Below, one piece after another: positions 63,591 to 64,000 of a stretch of 64,000 nt of DNA. The translations under genes and the position numbers were made by a program. Under the pieces are notes generated by a model, which saw only the letters and a list, made by a program, of their open reading frames with translations, did not search any database and was not told where the DNA came from. Numbering within the stretch: position 1 is the stretch's first letter; every line of letters begins with the position of its first letter. Location of the stretch: positions 1-64,000 of the forward strand of contig CANMIL010000002.1 in assembly GCA_947497895.1 (NCBI GenBank), given 5' to 3'. The DNA is from an uncultured Tenacibaculum sp. (GTDB taxonomy: Bacteria > Bacteroidota > Bacteroidia > Flavobacteriales > Flavobacteriaceae).

Positions 63591-64000
63591 TTTTGAAAGG
63601 TTTTTGTTAGATATAGTTGTTTGTTTGCCCCCCGATGTTAAGAAAAAGATATCTTAACATTTTTTGCAAATGGGTTGCAATGTAGTTGATATTCAACTAA
63701 TAATACTCCTAAAAAACAAAATGAAACAAAGAATGTCGTTTTTCTGTTAATCGTCTATCTTAAATGGGCTTCAACGCTTTATCTACTAGGTATTTACATT
63801 AAAAACAACTTATTTAAACGGCTTTAAATCAAGAAAAACAGACCCTTATCAGTTTAAAATTTCTATCAAACTTCAAAAAATCGAATTCATGGGTACAAAA
63901 CGAATTATCGGATCAATTCCTTAGAATATTTATCATTAAAAATTAAAGTTACATGGAGAGTCTTAGTAATTCAATTTCAGATATATTCAGAATATAAAAA
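63591..64000. other. Non-coding right end of the window
   Basis: About 410 bp of AT-rich DNA upstream of the S8 protease gene. It contains a 9-bp inverted repeat ATGTTAAGA/TCTTAACAT (63635-63643 with 63652-63660) in the probable leader of the protease mRNA. A short ATG frame at the far right ends after 14 codons and is not credible. No clear promoter matched. Confidence 0.5.

Overview
The window looks like chromosome from a marine-type member of the Flavobacteriaceae (Bacteroidetes). The DNA is AT-rich. Several genes are preceded by the Bacteroidetes promoter form TTTG - about 17-20 nt - TAnnTTTG (clearest at sdhCAB). A secreted S8 protease carries a type IX secretion C-terminal sorting domain, and many lipoproteins and small outer-membrane barrels are typical of the group. 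I saw no rRNA, tRNA, transposase, integrase or CRISPR array.

Left part, about 1.6-16.7 kb, is the unusual region. It is a roughly 15 kb island read almost wholly on the minus strand, plus one plus-strand repressor. The repressor (15938-16738) is an HTH + S24 (LexA/CI-type) protein with an Ala-Gly cleavage site and a Ser/Lys dyad. Two minus-strand promoters, one before a large 1167-residue protein and a toxin operon (P_tox, 15851-15882) and one before an endolysin-holin operon (P_lys, 6634-6665), share an identical 25-bp sequence lying in the promoter spacer. At P_tox it is one arm of a 13-bp inverted repeat. The toxin unit encodes the 1167-residue protein, a possible 50-residue membrane peptide, an 858-residue polymorphic-toxin-like protein and its probable immunity protein, followed by a terminator. 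Behind that lies an orphan, start-less and frameshifted YwqJ-like deaminase toxin tip with its SUKH-3-like immunity gene and a YwqK/MORN-like gene. The lysis unit encodes endolysin, holin, three paralogous fibre-like proteins with variable tips and a possible spanin-like protein. No capsid, tail tube, sheath, terminase, replication or integration gene is present. I read the island as a candidate repressor-controlled, lysis-released toxin system; the main alternative is a decayed prophage late region.

The remaining 47 kb is mostly ordinary chromosome: sterol desaturase-like enzyme; sdhCAB; a LytS/LytTR pair; an amidohydrolase; marC - flavoprotein - glutaminase; dgt; nrdA and nrdB; thioredoxin; prolyl oligopeptidase and M13 peptidase lipoproteins; an ECF sigma factor with a membrane partner; an ABC ATPase; a GreA/B-like protein; a DAO oxidoreductase; OmpA; an ALDH7-type dehydrogenase; a META lipoprotein; a membrane MutS-like ATPase; isoaspartyl peptidase; an Uup-like ABC-F protein; and the S8 protease.

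Other points of interest are a Panacea-domain gene overlapping a small two-helix membrane protein (possible PanAT toxin-antitoxin pair, 33.3-34.1 kb), a tandem pair of related candidate small RNAs with repeated C-rich loops (57.6-57.9 kb), another candidate structured RNA downstream of sdhB (22.9-23.1 kb), and an outer-membrane protein gene with an in-frame amber codon in its signal peptide (47.0-47.55 kb). All family assignments are from reading motifs by eye; no database search was run.
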